DNA from: Clostridiaceae bacterium | Lineage (GTDB): Bacteria > Bacillota > Clostridia > Oscillospirales > Acutalibacteraceae | Direction: 5' to 3' | Assembly: GCA_016285645.1 (NCBI GenBank) | Contig: JAEERC010000069.1 | Location: forward strand, 1 to 64,000 | Length of the DNA stretch: 64,000 bases | Shown here: piece after piece, positions 34,355 through 41,956 of the stretch | Position numbering within the stretch: the first letter of the stretch is position 1 | Layout: each line of letters opens with the position of its first letter | Notes under the pieces: model-generated | The model's input: the letters and a program-made list of their open reading frames with translations, nothing else | Database searches by the model: none | Told to the model about the DNA's origin: nothing | Position numbers and translations under genes: made by a program

Positions 34355-35461
34355 ATGAAAATAATGACGGTATTCGGTACCAGACCCGAAGCGATAAAAA
34401 TGTGTCCTCTCGTCAACGAATTAAAAACACGTAAAAACATAGACACGAAAGTTTGTGTTACCGGTCAGCATAAACAGATGCTCACTCAGGTTCTGGAAGT
34501 TTTCGGTGTCAAACCGGATTATAACCTTTCAATAATGACCGAGAAGCAGACTCTTTTTGATATTACAGTCAATATTCTTGAAAGGATTAAACCCGTTTTA
34601 GAGAAAGAGAAGCCTGATGTCTGCCTCGTTCACGGTGATACTTCAACAAGCTTTGTTACGGCTCTTGCCTGCTTTTATTTACAGATTCCCGTGGGCCATG
34701 TTGAGGCGGGTCTGCGTACTTATAATATTTACAGCCCTTACCCCGAGGAATTCAACAGGCAAGCCGTTTCAATTGTTTCAAAGTATAATTTTGCCCCTAC
34801 GGAGAGAGCGAAAAAAAATTTACTCAGTGAAGGCAAAGCGCCTGAATCAATATGGGTTACAGGCAATACGGTTATTGATGCTTTGAAAACCACGGTAAAA
34901 AAAGATTATTACCATCCCGAAATTGAATGGGCATCCGACAGCAGGCTGATTTTTATTACAGCGCACCGCAGGGAAAACCTCGGCGAACCTATGCGGAATA
35001 TGTTCCGCGCAATCAAAAGAGTTCTGGATGAAAATCCCGGTATCAAAGCCCTTTACCCTGTTCATATGAATCCCGTAATCAGGCAGATTGCCGCGGAAGA
35101 ACTCGGCGGATGCGACAGAATTCACCTGACCGAACCTGTCGATGTCTTTGATTGTCACAACATAATGGCAAAAAGTTATCTGGTTCTCACGGATTCCGGA
35201 GGAATACAGGAGGAAGCGCCCTCGCTGGGCAAGCCCGTGCTCGTTATGCGCGATACAACCGAGCGCCCCGAAGGAGTGGAGGCGGGGACACTTAAACTTG
35301 TGGGAACAAACGAGGATGTTATTTATAACAGCTTTTCGGAGTTACTTACAAACAGCGACGCTTATAATAAAATGGCAAAAGCTGTCAATCCGTTCGGTGA
35401 CGGTTTTGCCTGCGGAAGAATTGCGGATATATTGACTGATAGTCGGAGTAAAGATAAATAG
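34355..35461 (+). CDS. wecB: UDP-N-acetylglucosamine 2-epimerase (non-hydrolysing)
   Basis: A 368-residue enzyme with every family block: VFGTRPEAIKM at the N-terminus, TGQHKQML, CLVHGDTSTS near 87, VEAGLRTYN near 115, ITAHRRENLG near 205 and TDSGGIQEEAPSLGKPVLV near 280. It interconverts UDP-GlcNAc and UDP-ManNAc. UDP-ManNAc could enter the repeat unit directly or be oxidised to ManNAcA by the dehydrogenase at 13307. It starts three bases after the GtrII-type gene. Confidence 0.95.
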   Translation: MKIMTVFGTRPEAIKMCPLVNELKTRKNIDTKVCVTGQHKQMLTQVLEVFGVKPDYNLSIMTEKQTLFDITVNILERIKPVLEKEKPDVCLVHGDTSTSFVTALACFYLQIPVGHVEAGLRTYNIYSPYPEEFNRQAVSIVSKYNFAPTERAKKNLLSEGKAPESIWVTGNTVIDALKTTVKKDYYHPEIEWASDSRLIFITAHRRENLGEPMRNMFRAIKRVLDENPGIKALYPVHMNPVIRQIAAEELGGCDRIHLTEPVDVFDCHNIMAKSYLVLTDSGGIQEEAPSLGKPVLVMRDTTERPEGVEAGTLKLVGTNEDVIYNSFSELLTNSDAYNKMAKAVNPFGDGFACGRIADILTDSRSKDK

Positions 35462-35462
35462 T

Positions 35463-36671
35463 ATGAAACACATTATTATTGTTATTCACACTCTTGCTGT
35501 CGGCGGCGCGGAGAGACGAATTTCCACCGCCGCGGGCTATTTTGCCGCTGCAGGTCACCGCGTCACAATTCTGCTCATTGACAACCCTGTTGTTGATTTC
35601 CCGCTAAACCCCGCAATTAAAGTTGTGTGCGTCAATCAGAACCCGCAATCAGTTGGTTATGACCCTGAAAAATGTGAATTGTTCAAGTCGGAAAAAACAT
35701 ACAAAACTTCGTTTGCGGACAAATTGCGTCTCCGCGCTGCGCGGCTTAAAGGCAGCGAATCCGCCGCGTTTGCTGAAACGGAGATGTTTGTAAAATACAG
35801 ATACGCTCTGCCACTTTACGATTATATAAAACAGTTCCCGGACGCCGTAATAATCTCATTTATGACAGTTCCGAATATTTCGCTTATGATGGCGGCTCAG
35901 AATATCGGCAATCGGGTTTTGTTCGGTGACTGCACCGATGTAGCCAACGAATATCCCGCCGGCTCGCCGTATAATGCATTGCGTAAAAAATATTACCGCA
36001 GGGCAGACGCGGCCCTTTTTCAGACTCCGGCGCAGAAGGATTATTACACATTTCTGCCCGGAACAAAAAAATATGTCATTCCGAATTTCGTAAAATCAGA
36101 CGGTCTGCCATCGCGGTATGAAGGGGAGCGCAGAAAAGAGATTGTCACATTCTGCCGACTGAATAAGGCGAAAAACCTCCCGCTTCTTATTGACGCCTTC
36201 GCTCTGCTGAATAAAGATTATCCCGATTACACGCTTGCGATTTACGGCGAAGGGTCTCTCAAAGGTGAACTGCTTAAAAAGATTTCGTCCCTCGGTCTTG
36301 AAAACAAGGCGACGTTTTATGATTTTGACCTCAATGTGCATTCTAAAATAAGTGACGCGGCAATGTTTGTCTCTTCGTCCGACAGAGAGGGTATTTCAAA
36401 CTCCATGCTCGAGGCGCTTGCCATCGGTCTTCCCTGCGTGTGCACGGATTGCGCCGGCGGCGGAGCGAGAATGATGATTGAAGACCATGTGAACGGTTTG
36501 CTGGTGCCTATGAGGGATGTGAATGCTCTCGCAAGCGCCATGAAAGAAATTGCCGCTGACCCTGCTCTGGCTCAGAAACTTTCGCAAAACGCCGTAAAAA
36601 TCCGCCAAAGACTTGAGCCGGATAAAATATGCGGTGAAATGCTCTCAGCGATTCTCGGCGAAAACGAATAA
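35463..36671 (+). CDS. Glycosyltransferase family 4
   Basis: A 402-residue GT-B enzyme. Opening IHTLAVGGAERRISTAAGYF shows the GGAE loop, and SDREGISNSMLEALAIGLPC near residues 305-324 is the GT4 E-x7-E region. VTFCRLNKAKNLPLLIDAF near 222 is also standard. It starts one base after the wecB stop and precedes the export ATPase. Sugar specificity is unknown. Confidence 0.92.
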   Translation: MKHIIIVIHTLAVGGAERRISTAAGYFAAAGHRVTILLIDNPVVDFPLNPAIKVVCVNQNPQSVGYDPEKCELFKSEKTYKTSFADKLRLRAARLKGSESAAFAETEMFVKYRYALPLYDYIKQFPDAVIISFMTVPNISLMMAAQNIGNRVLFGDCTDVANEYPAGSPYNALRKKYYRRADAALFQTPAQKDYYTFLPGTKKYVIPNFVKSDGLPSRYEGERRKEIVTFCRLNKAKNLPLLIDAFALLNKDYPDYTLAIYGEGSLKGELLKKISSLGLENKATFYDFDLNVHSKISDAAMFVSSSDREGISNSMLEALAIGLPCVCTDCAGGGARMMIEDHVNGLLVPMRDVNALASAMKEIAADPALAQKLSQNAVKIRQRLEPDKICGEMLSAILGENE

Positions 36672-36682
36672 AGGAAAATAAT

Positions 36683-37954
36683 ATGAACGATCTTGCAATC
36701 AGAATTGAACATGTTTCAAAGCAGTATCGCCTCGGCGCCATAGGCGGCGGCACGCTCAAAGGCGACATTCAGTCGTTTATTGCCCGCAGAAAGGGCGAGG
36801 AAGACCCGAACAGCAAAATCGGGTCTGATGCCGCTTACCGTAAAAACGAAAAATTCCTTGCGCTTGACGATGTTTCGTTTGATGTTAAAAAAGGCGAAAT
36901 CGTCGGCATTATAGGCCACAACGGCGCGGGCAAGTCAACTTTACTCAAACTGCTTTCGCGCGTGACCGCGCCCACAAGCGGCAAAATCGGCATAAACGGC
37001 AGAATCGCCTCCATGCTCGAGGTCGGCACGGGCTTTCACCCCGAGCTCACGGGGCGCGAGAATGTCTATATGAACGGTGCCATTCTCGGCATGACAAAGG
37101 CGGAAATTGACAGAAAATTTGACGATATTGTCACATTCGCCGAAATGGAAAAATTCATTGACACGCCCGTAAAAAGATACTCAAGCGGTATGTATGTAAA
37201 GCTCGCTTTCGCCGTAGCCGCACACCTTGACAGCGAAATAATGGTTATGGATGAAGTCCTCGCCGTGGGTGATATGAAATTCCAGGACAAATGCCTCGGC
37301 AAAATGAGCGATGTCTCAAGCCAGGAAGGCAGAACGGTGCTCTATGTCAGCCACAATATGAGCACCATAAAGCGCCTGTGCAACCGCTGCATAGTCCTCG
37401 ACCACGGCAAGGTGATTTTCGACGGGGATGTCGCAACCGCTATTGACATTTATTCGAGCAATGAAACGGATGCTTCACCGTTTCATAAATTTGAAAAAGC
37501 CGATTATTGGGACTATTATCCGAGAAGCGTTCAGATGCTGGATGTGAATATTCTGAACACTGAAGACTGTATATTTAAAAGCGGCGAAACAGTAAAGTGC
37601 TGCCTGAATATTCACTCCGATATCGATATTGATAATCTGAGGCTGCGCATTGAGGTGTTTAATGCTACTGAGTCGATGCTCGGGATATCCTGCTCTGAAA
37701 GAATAGGTTTATTAAAGGCGGACGAAACAAAAGCAGTTAATTTCGGATTTGATACATCCTTGCTGAGTTCGGGAAAATACAACCTTACATTTGCGCTTTA
37801 TTACGCGAATAATTTGGGAATGAGCAACACTGTTGATTTAGGCAGAAAGGCATTGAAAATTAATATTGTCGACACACCTACCGAAGAAAAAATTGTTGGC
37901 GATTACCGTCTTGGCGGGTTTATAAGATATCCCGATTTAATTGTTTACAGGTGA
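36683..37954 (+). CDS. wzt: ABC-type polysaccharide export ATPase with Wzt-like C-terminal domain
   Basis: A 423-residue ATPase. Walker A GHNGAGKST (K84), signature YSSGMYVKLAFAVAAH, Walker B IMVMDEVLAVGD and switch His in VSHNM lie in residues 1-245. The C-terminal 160 residues (from about 265) form a beta-rich domain like that of Wzt, which in O9a-type systems recognises the polymer end. Its partner is the permease at 30389. The presence of a C-terminal recognition domain suggests the exported chain carries a specific terminal group. Confidence 0.93.
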   Translation: MNDLAIRIEHVSKQYRLGAIGGGTLKGDIQSFIARRKGEEDPNSKIGSDAAYRKNEKFLALDDVSFDVKKGEIVGIIGHNGAGKSTLLKLLSRVTAPTSGKIGINGRIASMLEVGTGFHPELTGRENVYMNGAILGMTKAEIDRKFDDIVTFAEMEKFIDTPVKRYSSGMYVKLAFAVAAHLDSEIMVMDEVLAVGDMKFQDKCLGKMSDVSSQEGRTVLYVSHNMSTIKRLCNRCIVLDHGKVIFDGDVATAIDIYSSNETDASPFHKFEKADYWDYYPRSVQMLDVNILNTEDCIFKSGETVKCCLNIHSDIDIDNLRLRIEVFNATESMLGISCSERIGLLKADETKAVNFGFDTSLLSSGKYNLTFALYYANNLGMSNTVDLGRKALKINIVDTPTEEKIVGDYRLGGFIRYPDLIVYR

Positions 37955-37958
37955 GAAA

Positions 37959-38549
37959 ATGTTTAAGAAAATCAAAAAAATAATAAAATGGCTGTTTGAA
38001 AAAGAAACTCCCGAGGTAACCAGATCACCGGTTGATATTTACAGAGAATGGGGCGCGGTGATTGGCGACGATGTGGATTTGATTGAATGCAGCTGTAACA
38101 GAAAAGACGCTACCTGTTTGCAGATTGGCAGTCATGTAACCTGCGTTTACACTCATTTTTTAACGCACGACGCAAGTCTTAAAAAGTTTATCGGCAATGA
38201 CTGTAATAAAATCGGGCGTATTGTTGTCGGCGATAATGTGTTTATAGGTTTGAAATCCATTATTTTACCTAATGTACACATAGGGAATAATGTCGTTATC
38301 GGCGCGGGGAGTGTTGTTGCAAAAAACATACCCGACAATTCGGTTGCCGTGGGCAATCCCGCAAAAGTGATATGCACTTGCGACGAGTATATCCTTAAGC
38401 ACAAAAAAGCCATTGAGGAACACCCGGAAAATGTTTATTGGAATACTTACCGGGCAGATATGACCGAAGAAGAAAGAATAAAATTCAACAATGATATAGA
38501 CTCGAAAATTGTTTATATGATGGAAAAAGAAGAGGAAGACAAACCGTGA
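37959..38549 (+). CDS. Hexapeptide-repeat acyltransferase (LbH fold)
   Basis: A 196-residue protein with a left-handed beta-helix: imperfect hexapeptide repeats such as IGRIVVGDNVFIGLKSIILP, NVHIGNNVVIGAGSVVAKN and SVAVGNPAKVI between residues 60 and 150. HFLTHDASL near 70 contains the likely catalytic His. Such enzymes acetylate amino or hydroxy groups of sugars using acetyl-CoA. The ATG at 37959 has GGTGAG upstream. The next gene starts within its stop codon (GTGA), so it is coupled to the TupA-like ligase. Confidence 0.85.
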   Translation: MFKKIKKIIKWLFEKETPEVTRSPVDIYREWGAVIGDDVDLIECSCNRKDATCLQIGSHVTCVYTHFLTHDASLKKFIGNDCNKIGRIVVGDNVFIGLKSIILPNVHIGNNVVIGAGSVVAKNIPDNSVAVGNPAKVICTCDEYILKHKKAIEEHPENVYWNTYRADMTEEERIKFNNDIDSKIVYMMEKEEEDKP

Positions 38550-39493
38550 AAACAGGTAAATTTATCCCTCGTCCGGTTAAAAACTTAATACTTAAAATCG
38601 TGCGGATTCCCGAAAGGATAAAGGTGAAAATTTACAGGGCGGCTGCTCACGGCAGGATTCCTTTCCCGGATAAGGCGTTCCAGAAATGGGATTATAAAAT
38701 ACACACGGGCAGAAAACTCAATCTGCGCCATCCCGTAACCTTTCAGGAAAAACTTCAGTGGATGAAGTATTACTACCGCAATCCCGAATTCACAAAACTC
38801 GTTGACAAATATGAGGTGCGCGACTATGTAAGGGAAAAAATCGGGGAGGAATACCTTGTTCCTCTTTACGGTGTGTATGACAACTGGAACGAAATCGATT
38901 TTGACGCTCTGCCGGATGCGTTCGTTATAAAATGCACTCACGACTCGGGCAGTGTGGTAATCTGTAAGGATAAAAGCACCTTCGATTACGATGCCGCGAA
39001 AAAGAAAATCGAAGCGGGGCTTGCCCGCAATCAGTTTTACCTCAGCCGCGAATGGCCATATAAAAATGTTAAACCGAGAATTATTATCGAGAAATATCTT
39101 ATTGATGAAAAAAGCGGCGATTTGCCCGATTACAAGTTTTTCTGCTTTGACGGGATACCAAAATATGTTCAGATTTGTTCTGATAGATTCAGTGATACCG
39201 GTCTTAAAGAAAACAATTATGATATGAACTGGAAAGAACTACCATTTGGTGAAGAAGGTATGCAGCGAAAGCCCTCAATAATTCAAAGCAGTTCGTTTCA
39301 AATTATGAAAGAATTCAGCAGGACTCTTTCTGCCGGATTTCCACATGTCAGGGTGGACTATATAGTAGCTGAGGGCTATTTTTATTTTACTGAACTGACA
39401 TTTTTTGATGGCGGTGGGAGACACTTATATGTTCCGGATAAATATAACAGGATAATAGGTGATTATTTAAAACTACCCGAAAAGATGAGATAA
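38546..39493 (+). CDS. TupA-like ATP-grasp ligase (second copy)
   Basis: A 315-residue paralogue of the TupA-like protein at 16454, sharing all blocks: TFQEKLQWMKYYYRN near residue 70, FVIKCTHDSGSVVICKDKST near 130, PRIIIEKYL near 177, LPDYKFFCFDG near 193, FPHVRVDYI near 265 and YFTELTFFDGGGRH near 283. The loop after the ATP-binding lysine differs (HDSG against HGSG), so the substrates may differ. GTG start overlaps the acyltransferase stop by four bases. It lies directly before the EctB-like aminotransferase, whose product L-2,4-diaminobutyrate is an attractive candidate substrate. Confidence 0.88.
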   Translation: MKTGKFIPRPVKNLILKIVRIPERIKVKIYRAAAHGRIPFPDKAFQKWDYKIHTGRKLNLRHPVTFQEKLQWMKYYYRNPEFTKLVDKYEVRDYVREKIGEEYLVPLYGVYDNWNEIDFDALPDAFVIKCTHDSGSVVICKDKSTFDYDAAKKKIEAGLARNQFYLSREWPYKNVKPRIIIEKYLIDEKSGDLPDYKFFCFDGIPKYVQICSDRFSDTGLKENNYDMNWKELPFGEEGMQRKPSIIQSSSFQIMKEFSRTLSAGFPHVRVDYIVAEGYFYFTELTFFDGGGRHLYVPDKYNRIIGDYLKLPEKMR

Positions 39494-39505
39494 AGAGGTT
39501 TGATT

Positions 39506-40768
39506 ATGAATTACAGTGAGTTGTATGAGTCGCAAGTGAAATCATATTGCAGGTCGTTTCCCTGTGTTTTTGATAAGGCAAAAGGTTCGTTTATTTTTTC
39601 CGACTCCGGAGATAAATATATTGATTTTTTTGACGGAGCCGGCGCATTGAATTATGGGCATAATAATGATTATATTAAGGATAAAGTTATTGATTATCTG
39701 TCAGACGACGGTATAATTCACGCTCTTGATATGTTTACTGCCGCAAAAGAGAGTTTTCTTGAAAAATTCCATCAAAGCGTTTTATCAAAACTCGGTGATT
39801 ACAAAGTTCAATTCTGCGGACCCACGGGAACAAACGCAAATGAGGCGGCGCTCAAACTTGCGCGTAAAATAACAGGCAGAACAACAGTTTTTGCCTTTAC
39901 CGGCTCTTTTCACGGAATGAGCTTAGGAAGTATGTCCGTAACCAGTGGCGTTGAAATAAGGAACAGTGCGGGCGTTCCGCTTGATAATGTTGTATTTATG
40001 CCGTATTGTGCAGGAAGCGGATTTGAGTTTGATACCCTTGATTATATGGAAAATATCCTGAATGATGATCATTCCGGCGTTGATATACCTGCGGCGGTTA
40101 TTTTTGAGACGGTGCAGGCCGAGGGCGGCATAAATGTTGCTGACATTGAATGGCTGAAAAGACTTGAACATATTTGCGAAAAGTACGGAATCCTGACTAT
40201 TTGTGATGAAATCCAGGTCGGGTGCGGACGAACAGGAGATTTCTACTCTTTTGAAAGAGCGGGAATTCATCCCGATTTGATTTCTTCTTCAAAATCAATA
40301 AGCGGCTACGGATTCCCGATGTCGATTCTGCTTATAAAGAGTAAATATGATATTTGGGAACCTGCTGAGCATAACGGAACATTCAGAGGCAATCAGATTG
40401 CCTTTGTGTCTGCAAAAGCTGCTTTGGAATTCAGAGAAAAAAACAATTTAAAAAATGAAGTTGAAAGAAAAGCTGTTATAATAAGCGACTTTTTAGAAAA
40501 AGAATTATTACCTCTTAATTCGGAAATAAGTTTTCGCGGCATAGGAATGATTTGGGGAGTTGATTTCTCAAAAATTGACGCAACAGGAGAATTAACACAT
40601 ATAATTGCTTCTGATTGTTTTAAAAAGAGATTGATTATTGAACGTGCCGGCAGGCATGATACCGTTCTTAAAATTATGCCGGCTTTGACAATCGAAGATG
40701 ATGTTCTTCTGGAAGGATTGGAAATAATTAAAGCTTCCGCTATAGATTCATTAACCAAAATAAGATAA
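39506..40768 (+). CDS. ectB: L-2,4-diaminobutyrate:2-oxoglutarate aminotransferase (EctB family)
   Basis: A 420-residue class III PLP aminotransferase with the EctB pattern at the start, YESQVKSYCRSFPCVFDKAK, then FFDGAGALNYGHNN near 46, VQFCGPTGTNANEAALKLAR near 103, FTGSFHGMSLGSMSVTSG near 133, ICDEIQVGCGRTGDF near 233 and SSSKSISGYGFPMS with the PLP lysine K263. EctB makes L-2,4-diaminobutyrate from aspartate semialdehyde with glutamate as amino donor. No ectA or ectC is present, so this is not an ectoine operon. AAGAGG precedes the ATG at 39506. The gene is AT-rich compared with most of the locus. Its position suggests diaminobutyrate serves the polysaccharide. Confidence 0.88.
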   Translation: MNYSELYESQVKSYCRSFPCVFDKAKGSFIFSDSGDKYIDFFDGAGALNYGHNNDYIKDKVIDYLSDDGIIHALDMFTAAKESFLEKFHQSVLSKLGDYKVQFCGPTGTNANEAALKLARKITGRTTVFAFTGSFHGMSLGSMSVTSGVEIRNSAGVPLDNVVFMPYCAGSGFEFDTLDYMENILNDDHSGVDIPAAVIFETVQAEGGINVADIEWLKRLEHICEKYGILTICDEIQVGCGRTGDFYSFERAGIHPDLISSSKSISGYGFPMSILLIKSKYDIWEPAEHNGTFRGNQIAFVSAKAALEFREKNNLKNEVERKAVIISDFLEKELLPLNSEISFRGIGMIWGVDFSKIDATGELTHIIASDCFKKRLIIERAGRHDTVLKIMPALTIEDDVLLEGLEIIKASAIDSLTKIR

Positions 40769-40772
40769 TCTT

Positions 40773-41312
40773 ATGTTCTACTACATCTACCGTCTTGACC
40801 TCACGGCTGTGATTGCCGTGATTGCCGTGAGCGTTCCGCTGTGGGCGGGGGCAATGCGCCTGCTTTCGGGAATAAATCCCCGTGCCGTGAGAACGGTGAA
40901 CGCCGTTCTCGCCGCCGTATCGCTCGCGGGAATAGTTTACGCAACGCTCATACGCTCGCCCTCGCACACGCGCGAAATATTCCTTATGCCTTTTCACTCC
41001 TTCATTGAGGCGAAAGCGCAAAAGGAGATGTACCGCGAAATGCTTATGAATGTTTTTCTGTTTGTGCCGGCGGGTGTAACATTACCGTTCGCGCTGCTCA
41101 GAAACGGCTTTGAGCCCGCGTCACAGACGCGGAAAACCGTGTTAACAACAATAATCTTTGCCGTTTGCCTTTCGTTTGTAATCGAGGCGGTTCAGTTCGC
41201 TTTCGGTATCGGCAGGGCGGAGACGGACGACATAATCTGCAACACACTCGGGGCAGCCATAGGCACATTGTCGTTTGTTATTTGCGGTATTCTAAAGAAA
41301 AAAGATGAATAG
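40773..41312 (+). CDS. VanZ-family membrane protein
   Basis: A 179-residue protein with four or five TM helices. The VanZ-like region (PF04892) is visible as NVFLFVPAGVTLPFAL near residue 91, FVIEAVQFAFGIGRAETDDI then ICNTLGAAIG near 130-160, matching the conserved E-x-x-Q and D-D-x-x-x-N-x-x-G motifs. VanZ proteins occur in glycopeptide-resistance and surface-polysaccharide clusters; the biochemical role is not settled. It is the last gene of the polysaccharide run, four bases after ectB, and is followed by a REP element. Confidence 0.85.
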   Translation: MFYYIYRLDLTAVIAVIAVSVPLWAGAMRLLSGINPRAVRTVNAVLAAVSLAGIVYATLIRSPSHTREIFLMPFHSFIEAKAQKEMYREMLMNVFLFVPAGVTLPFALLRNGFEPASQTRKTVLTTIIFAVCLSFVIEAVQFAFGIGRAETDDIICNTLGAAIGTLSFVICGILKKKDE

Positions 41313-41378
41313 AAACGCATTAAAACGTTGCGATTAAACATGCTTTTTATTACAGAAGCAATCTTAAAAAGTACGCTC

Positions 41379-41402
41379 GTAGGGCACGGATTATTCCGTG
41401 CC
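41379..41402 (+). repeat. REP-like palindrome with 5' GTAG
   Basis: GTAG followed by an 8-bp palindrome GGCACGGA-TTAT-TCCGTGCC. The GTAG tetranucleotide immediately 5' of the hairpin is the hallmark of REP sequences recognised by RAYT transposases. The second copy, in opposite orientation, is at 41713-41736 and differs in a single base of the loop. Confidence 0.8.
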
Positions 41403-41434
41403 GAAAAAAGCTGTGCTCTTAATAGGTGCTGATT

Positions 41435-41923
41435 ATGAAGGATTTACCAAAGAGAAAACGTTTGCGTCTTAAAGATTATGACTATTCATCTGAAAATTTT
41501 TACTTTGTTACAATTTGCACGAAAAACAGAAAACAGATTTTCGGAATGGCAGACAATCTTTCACTTTTCGGTCATATTGCCGAAAACCACCTGAAAAAAC
41601 TGAACAGTTTTTATAATGAAATAAATGTTATAAAATATATTATAATGCCTAATCATATTCACGCGGTTATTTCAGTCGGTTGCAATCCGGAAACCGTCAC
41701 CGACGAAAAAACGGCACGGAAGAATCCGTGCCCTACACTGTCTGATATAATCGGCTCATATAAAGCAGGCGTTACACGCGAAATACATAATATTTCACCC
41801 GGTTACTGTGTCTGGCAACAGGGCTTCTATGACCATATAATTAAAAATGAAGCGGACTTTGATAATGTTTGGATTTATATAGAAGAAAATCCTGCTAAAT
41901 GGGAAAATGATGAGTATTATTAA
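41435..41923 (+). CDS. REP-associated tyrosine transposase (RAYT, IS200/Y1 family)
   Basis: A 162-residue Y1-type HUH nuclease of PF01797. Motifs: FYFVTICTKNRKQIFG near residue 25, the HUH motif in IIMPNHIHAVIS near 72, and GFYDHIIKNE with the likely catalytic Tyr near 133, ending YIEENPAKWENDEYY. ATG at 41435 has AGGTG upstream. Single-copy RAYTs mobilise REP palindromes rather than themselves. One REP lies just before the gene and another sits inside it, in frame, encoding part of TARKNPCPT. There are no insertion-sequence ends that I can see. Confidence 0.88.
   Translation: MKDLPKRKRLRLKDYDYSSENFYFVTICTKNRKQIFGMADNLSLFGHIAENHLKKLNSFYNEINVIKYIIMPNHIHAVISVGCNPETVTDEKTARKNPCPTLSDIIGSYKAGVTREIHNISPGYCVWQQGFYDHIIKNEADFDNVWIYIEENPAKWENDEYY
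41713..41736 (-). repeat. REP-like palindrome inside the RAYT gene (reverse orientation)
   Basis: GGCACGGA-AGAA-TCCGTGCC followed by CTAC, i.e. GTAG plus the same palindrome on the - strand. It matches the copy at 41379-41402 except for one loop base. It lies in the coding frame of the transposase without breaking it. Confidence 0.78.
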
Positions 41924-41956
41924 TTACAGTTATCTGCGAGGAAAACGAAACCCGAA

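Noticed and set aside
39506-40768. An ectoine biosynthesis operon
   Set aside because: Only an EctB-like gene is present; neither ectA nor ectC is found in the window and the neighbours are polysaccharide genes.
41435-41923. A complete IS200-type insertion sequence
   Set aside because: The protein is of the RAYT type with REP palindromes, and I see no separate left and right ends or target duplication.
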